DNA of 64,000 nucleotides, taken from assembly GCA_007922195.1 (NCBI GenBank), contig ML682013.1:21020645-21084644 (forward strand), in the 5' to 3' direction. Under the pieces are notes generated by a model. That model searched no databases. It was not told where the DNA came from and saw nothing but the letters and a program-made list of their open reading frames with translations. A program made the translations under genes and the position numbers. Positions 58,228-64,000 of the stretch are shown piece by piece. Positions within the stretch are counted from its first letter, which is position 1; every line of letters begins with the position of its first letter. Source of the DNA: Podocnemis expansa (taxonomy: Eukaryota; Chordata; Testudines; Podocnemididae).

Positions 58228-59399
58228 AACCAAATTTTGCATTTGAAAATCAGATTTTTTCTTGAGAAACCAGGCCTGGATGTTATGGAAAATCTAATGA
58301 ACATTTTCACTGTTCAAAATAGTGTGGTGACTTGACTTATGATTTTCATAAAATTGTGGAAATTAGAGATGAGCGAGACTTGGTAAGTCATCTGGGCCTT
58401 CTGCAGGTCAGGGTTGGATTGTTTCTTATATTTTAATATAGTCATAGCTCCAAGTAATTTTCTCTTACTTGTTGTAAGAGGGGAATCTTTTGCGAAGTAA
58501 AGGTTCGTGGTTTTGTGTTGCTCTGCAGCAAAGATTTCTAGCCTTACAACACAGGTCTAGTGATAAATGTTGAACTGGATGTTGACCCACTTACCAAATC
58601 CATAACTGTCACTGGGTGGAACATCTAATGTAAAGAACTGCTGAAAGATTACATGTATTTGTAAATATTCACATTATTCTAAATCAGCTGCTGTGAAAAC
58701 AAATGTATTTTACAACTGTAGACCGATTTATTAAAATTTTAAACATGGCTGTGTTGTGATTGTCTAAATCCTGGGCTCTATATCTCTAGTGAAGCCATCT
58801 GATACTCTGTGGTTTAGTGTGACTTTGCTACTATGGAGACCTAAGTCAGTCTTGAGGACAGACTTAAGGACCTGCTGTTTAGCACTTTTGTGACCACTCA
58901 GTTTTGTCCTCTACTCAAGGGCTGCACTTAGGAACTCAAGATTAACATGGAAGTGGCACCGAACATCCATGTTATTTTCTTGACTCTGTAGGCTGAGGCT
59001 GGAGGGAGTAAATTTCTCCTTGTGTGTCAGTTGGTAGAGAACCCTGTATAGGTCATATTCCTTCCATTGTGGTAATTCATCAGGTAATCCACCTATCTTT
59101 CATAGTTAAGGTGTTTTTTTTTCTTTTTCTTCCCATGCCTCTTACTACTCTTGTTACGCAGTTCAGATCACCTATTCTTTCTGCTACAATGTCCAGAATT
59201 CAAAACAGTATTTCAGGTAAGGATGTACTATTAATGATTATAATATTTCCAGTGTTGTTCTCTACCTCATTCTTTATACATCCTGTGGTTTTGTTCTTTT
59301 GACTGCTGTTGTATGTTTAGTAGATGATTTCATTGAGCTGCTTCTGTTGTATACATCTCTTTCATAGGGAGTTATTGAGTCCCAGTAAAATGCATGAAT
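58228..59399. other. DOCK4 intron without recognised feature
   Basis: AT-rich unique sequence; the frame at 59024-59302 has no domain support. Confidence 0.45.
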
Positions 59400-59407
59400 A
59401 GTTAAAG

Positions 59408-59562
59408 CAGGCCCGGACAAATCTTCGTTTTGGGTCACCATGGTGACTGGTTTTAGTAGCCTGTTGCCTAGCTTCACTGCAGAAATGTAATAGAGGAGTG
59501 CCGTTTGGCAAACAAAAGTAAAATTGCTGGCACCTAGCTGTGAGCCAATTTTGTCCACCCCG
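59408..59562. mobile_element. hAT-type MITE with perfect 8-bp duplication
   Basis: Left CAGGCCCGGACAAA and right TTTTGTCCACCCCG are inverted repeats. AGTTAAAG flanks both sides (59400-59407 and 59563-59570). 155 bp. The interior TTTGGCAAACAAAAGTAAAAT resembles a patch at about 38470-38490. Confidence 0.85.
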
Positions 59563-59798
59563 AGTTAAAGGTATTTATTATCATTTCTTTTCAAGCACTA
59601 TATTTCAAATTTACTGAAAATGAGTTTAAATAGTAATATAGGGTTTACTTAAAATGTATCTAACTTTTTGCTCTGCATTGCAAAACAGCACCAGTTACAG
59701 TAGATGCTCACTAGTAGCAATATGTGGTGCCCTTCACTGTGTTGTTTCTAAGACATGGTCTACTCTGTCAGCAAAATTTGGTAGCAGTTGATGGGGGT

Positions 59799-60333
59799 CA
59801 GGGGTGATGCTATACATAAATACTAGGGGGTGGCCTGGCCCCCACCGGCGGCTGGGGCCCCAATCTCTTCCCTTCCTGCCCCCCCCCCTGGGTTCCCGGG
59901 GCCCTTTCCGGCCCCCCCCCCCGGTGGCTGCCCAGTCCTGCTGCTGTCCACCACTGCCCCGTGCTGACCCCCTCTTCTGTGCTCTTTACCCGCTGGGCCT
60001 GCATGCCTGCCCCTGGTGCCCCTCCTGCTCCCTTACCTGGCCACCAGGGGAGAGCAGGGCCGCGGCAGCGGATCAGGCCCCCGGGTTGACCCGGCTCCTG
60101 AGCAGGGTCAGGCCAAGGTGGGAGTTTTAAAAGCTCCCAGCCAAGCCTGGTGCAGCTCTCTCGCAGCCAGAAGACTGTCTTCTGGCTGGTTACAAGTCAC
60201 AGCTGCCAGTGTGTTCCCTGTGTGGGGGCATGTCAATGCACCCCTGTGCAGTTTTGGGGCATGCTGCTTGGGGGCTGGCCCTGAGTTTTAGCTGGGGCTG
60301 AGGCTCCCTGATCCCACCCCAGCAACGCCACTG
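59799..60333. mobile_element. hAT-type element, CAGGGGTGTCGCTGCC family, 535 bp
   Basis: Left CAGGGGTGATGCTATAC and right CCCAGCAACGCCACTG are inverted repeats. Flanking octamers ATGGGGGT and ATGTGAGT agree at six of eight positions. GC-rich, poly-C-containing interior; no transposase. Confidence 0.7.
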
Positions 60334-60341
60334 ATGTGAGT

Positions 60342-63300
60342 TGTGCAACCTATGCAGAGAAATTTGCATAACAGCCATCAACTTTGTAACATCCCTTCAC
60401 ACCCTGTCTCCATTGCGCTGTGCTGATGGAAAGATGCAGCACTATGCTTTTCTTTCGGAGAGTGGCTTTATTATATCGACTTCAGGATCTATTGAGTGTG
60501 TCTTCCCTGCTGCTCAATCGAACTGGAAAAGTCAATGTGAAGAGGGTAAATTTGCCACCATCAGTGTAGTCCCAGCTGAAGTAGCTGTTGCTGTTATGGG
60601 GAGTGTCAACAATTAGGGAAAGTGTTCCTAGGGGAAATGTTGCTCATAGTCAGTGGTGCTCTCTTACAAGGTATTCCTGCAAATAGTCATCTACTTTATC
60701 TGCAAACAAGACAGCTTGCTGCCAAAGGGCAGGAGAGAATGGAATGCTCAGATCAATATCTTCCCTTGACTTAAAGGGAAGGAGTATGTCAAACAGCCAC
60801 TAAGAATTTTGTTTCAGTGGAAAAGATTTACTTTGGCATCTTAGTCAAGAATTAAATTGTAAAGCTGTGTTGATGTCAGTTTAACTGTATCTGTCCCTCT
60901 GTACTTCACATCATTTTTCCCAAGAGGGAGTAAACCTAATGAAAAGGCAGAGACTGCTGTGGTAGTTGTGACTGGTCACTTGTAGAAAAAGAACAAAAAC
61001 ACTCCCCTATGTTTGGATGGGCCAGAGGAACAGGAGTCATAACTCTCAATATATGTGTGTGTGATCCAGTGGAATGACGGCAGTCTTCCACCTGCACCCT
61101 CATCTCTCTCTCTCTTGCTCTCCTCTCCCCCCCCCCCCCCGAAATTGAGATTTTTGTTCTGCTGGCATGTTTATCTGAACTAATCTCCATACTGTGTTGG
61201 CTCCTAAGCAGAATGTGTTTCCTCTTTTGATCTATGTGAGAGCTTTAGCGAAAGTCTTATTTTTCCTGGCAGACTAGTTTCTCTTTCCCCTTCCTCTCCA
61301 GGTGTTTGCATTTTGAAATGTAGTGCGTAACTTGAAAAGTTGGGGTGCATTCTCGTAGTGCCAGAGATTTTGCCCAATGCTTTACCCCTTCACCAAGAGA
61401 AGGTGCCCCCTCACCCTCAATGGCCAAGAGGAAGCTTTCTTGAATTCAAATATCGGTTTTTGCCATGCATTCTAGCTCTTGCAGCTGGTTTTGATACATC
61501 CCAATGTTTCTCACTCCTTTGTGGCCTCTCTGTTACAAGGCAATCTAAGGAAAGGGTGTTCTAATATGTTTCCTCAAGATTTCGTGGAAGCTGTTTGCAA
61601 AGAGACTACTGTGGACTGGTATCTCCCTAATTTTTGTCTCTAGACCTCTCTTTTCGTGACTTCACTGGGACTGGAAGACTGAGCAAATAGTTATTCTTCT
61701 ATTTCTTTTTACAGTTTTTATTTTCAGCTCCCAGAATAAGTGTGTGCCTAGAAGAGTCCTAAATGGTGGCTAATTTAAAATACTGTTTTACATGAAGTAG
61801 TTAGCATCTTTTCCCTTTTTTTGTCCATCAGGATTTTCACTATGTAGAAATGGTTTTTGTTTTATTTTTCCTTTATTCCCCATGTGTTGCAAGAGATCCT
61901 ATCAAACAGAACAAGCTTAATTATTTGACTCTGCTGGGGAAGCTTAGGCCTTTCTTGAAGTCTTGGCAGTCTCAGGAAATGACTAAATAAAATCCCAAAC
62001 TCTGCTTTGCTAGGTTCATTTTCCATGTGCATAAATGAGCAAATTGAGAATTCAATTCTAATTCAATCCCAGGCTCATTCTAATCTGAGAAGGTTACTTA
62101 ATAGTTGTTTGTCTGATCCATTGTCACGGATTTTTTTATTTGTAGTTGCTGTTACAGCACTAATCCAATGAGGTAACCGTTTTAAGCTTCTTCAAAGCAT
62201 CTGATGAAGTGGGATTTTCTCCCATGAAAGCTGAGGATAAATTTGTTAGTCTTTAAGTGCTACAGGACTCCTTGTTTGTTATAGCACCATTACCCTTCTT
62301 TGTGGTTGGTAATATTGTAGTTACCGTTTTGCTTAGGATAGGTTATTATGCATCTCTCCAGAGTAATGCATTATTGCAGGAGAGGCAAAATTCCTTTTTT
62401 GTGATTGATTTTTCCTATAAATCCACTGCTCTGGACAGACTTTCCCTATGCTTGTCTATTCTTCTCTACATGTTTGTTTAAGCCCAATCCTGTAAATACT
62501 TGAAATGGTCTTTATGTGGTGGTAGTAGTGGCTTAGGGTTTATGTGGTTGTAGCAGGCTGAGTGGCTAGACCTTCCTTTTTTCCTGCACATTCCACCACC
62601 GATATCAAGGACTCAACAAATGGCTCACAGCCTGGCTGGTTGCAGTCACCTGTGCACTTTTATTTATGGTGCATTCAGTTCCTTCCCAGTTTCTGCCCCA
62701 GGCACTCTAAGGTTCAGAGTTGTGTGTCCATATTGGACAGCCAGCAAACTGACTTGAGGTCCTCTCCTGCCTGATATAGCTAAATCTCTCCCTTCTGGTT
62801 TCCTGCTCTGACCTACTGTATATATCTGTCTTGGCCAAATCACCAGCTGTTTCCCCTTTGCCTTTTTAGTCCAAGCCCTAAACTCAGTCTAAACAGTGCA
62901 ACAGCTGCTACCTGTTCTGCTGACCTGCACTACTACAACCCCCTGGGCCCGGGCTGACAGAGGCAGCTGAGGAGTTTATCACTCTGCTCTGTCTCAGTGG
63001 TAGACTGTGGGGCTATGGTCAGTGCATAAGGTTAAATATTTGTCTTTGCCAATGATTTTTGACCTGACCTAGAACAGAATAAAGAGGTAACTTCTAGTGC
63101 GGCTAAAGTGTTATATAGTTACCAAATCAAAGCAGTAGTGGTGTTGCTTCTTCAGTTTCAAATGATATTGGTTGGTCTCCTTTTATTTTCTTTCTGGAAA
63201 TTCTCATTTTAGGATGGGAGAAGAAAGGATACTTTGCCTAATTCAACAGATAGATCAAGAGCAACTTTTCAGCTAAATGGAAAAAAAGAGAAAGGAATAG

Positions 63301-64000
63301 CTTTAATTTTGCTGTGTCAGAGAGAAATAGGCATTGTTATGGCTTTGACTTGTGTTCAGATTAATAGGTTTTATACTAGATTGATACTAAGAGAAATCTG
63401 TGGTCCAGCTAATTCTGTCTTTCATTAAGGTATTTTCTTGGGATGGAAAAAAGTCCATCTGAGAAATGCTTATTTCCTCAATTAAAGTAAATAATTTAAC
63501 AAAGCTGATAATTAGCCGTTATTGATAAAAACCATTTTGCCCATGGGAGATTAGTTGATTTGTTTCAATTAGCTGTCTAATAAATAGGAATAAATAATTA
63601 AGGGAACTTCATGCATCTGCAGCAAATCAGGTTTGTGCCATATACTGAAACAGACCCAGAGATGGAGACGGTGTATCCTAGGTACTTTCTTGGTACGATG
63701 TTCCACTTTATATTTTCTTGCTTCAGTCTTTGGCTACAGTTTGAGGCTTGTCATAAAGAATATTTTCAAAAGCATGTAAGTGACTAAATCTTGTGAGAGT
63801 TGGGCATCTAAAGTATTAAGATGCTCTTGAAATGTTTCACACCATATCTTTATAGTTCAGGTTCTCAGTTACATGATTGTAAGGCAATTTGGTGAAGATT
63901 AGGAATGGAACTTTTGATACTGTATTTATCCTGTTACCATTTTGTACAAAGTTTCATCAGTTTCTCACTGAATTCCATAAAGAACTGCTGCTAGCTCTTA
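60342..64000. other. DOCK4 intron to window end
   Basis: Mostly unique AT-rich sequence with a poly-C tract at about 61129-61140 and the retroposon arm at 62198-62283. A segment at about 60465-60535 (TATCGACTTCAGGATCTATT, CTCAATCGAAC) hints at another diverged TIR element. No exon was found. Confidence 0.5.
62198..62283 (+). mobile_element. Hairpin-type retroposon, single arm
   Basis: GCATCTGATGAAGTGGGATT, then CTCCCATGAAAGCTG, TTTGTTAGTCTTTAAGTGC and ACAGGACTCCTTGTTTG match the family closely. It is truncated before the terminus; no duplication was found. Confidence 0.75.

Larger units (their letters stand above)
9940..64000 (+). other. DOCK4: DOCK4 intron 1, continues beyond window
   Basis: Begins with GTGAGT at 9940. 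I searched by eye for the next DOCK4 exon, which encodes the SH3 segment beginning about VIASFRG, and found none, so the intron exceeds 54 kb. Very long first introns are normal for DOCK4. Features listed inside are almost all transposon-derived. Confidence 0.85.

Noticed and set aside
1..64000. CRISPR array, bacterial operon or other prokaryotic system
   Set aside because: No regularly spaced direct repeats with unique spacers; spliced exons, a CpG island and LINE/SINE content show a vertebrate nuclear genome.

Overview
This is vertebrate nuclear DNA: one head-to-head pair of first exons in a CpG island, surrounded by intron filled with old transposable elements. The only confidently recognised host coding sequence is DOCK4 exon 1 (9903-9939, + strand; MWIPTEHEKYGV followed by a GTGAGT donor). 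About 400 bp upstream on the other strand lies a second short coding exon (9503-9467; MASASGVAGPAP plus one base, then GTGAGT). I assign it to ZNF277 because that gene is the known divergent neighbour of DOCK4 in vertebrates. The CpG-rich block at about 9290-10190 is therefore a shared bidirectional promoter. Everything left of 9467 reads as ZNF277 intron 1, and everything right of 9939 as the very long DOCK4 intron 1 (at least 54 kb). No second exon of either gene was found.

Organism: a non-avian sauropsid. Abundant CR1 LINEs, a tRNA-derived SINE with a CR1-type tail, many hAT-type elements and Penelope- and DIRS-like relics fit a crocodilian or a turtle. I saw no copy of the tRNA-Lys SINE common in turtles, which leans toward a crocodilian; this is inference.

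Layout. 1-9466 (ZNF277 intron): an hAT-type element with a perfect 8-bp target duplication, a Penelope-like GIY-YIG fragment, hairpin-type retroposon copies, and a three-deep nest at 8507-9092. 9467-9939: the two exons and promoter, including two ZNF143-like motifs, a CCAAT box and a CRE-like half site. 9940-27000: mostly unique AT-rich intron with a SINE, a MIR/L2-like relic, an element with many short palindromes (21031-21400) and several terminal-inverted-repeat elements. 27009-29366: a CR1 split by a 1.46-kb hAT-type element that carries an internal minisatellite. 29367-38650: mostly unique intron. 38654-50053: dense repeats, including a DIRS-like gag relic (46397-48460) between 29-bp direct repeats and a 1.5-kb element with a 46-bp minisatellite and a nested hAT copy. 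50892-56677: a nearly full-length broken CR1 on the minus strand, then a deleted CR1 on the plus strand that is itself split by an hAT copy. 56678-64000: intron with three more hAT-type elements.

The two exons are the only parts likely to be under protein-coding constraint. The other long reading frames are transposon relics or GC-rich chance frames. I found no convincing novel gene system. The most unusual items are the retroposon family with a hairpin structure and 9-13 bp target duplications, the 29-bp repeats around the DIRS-like relic, and the palindrome arrays inside the TATGTCTACAC-ended elements.
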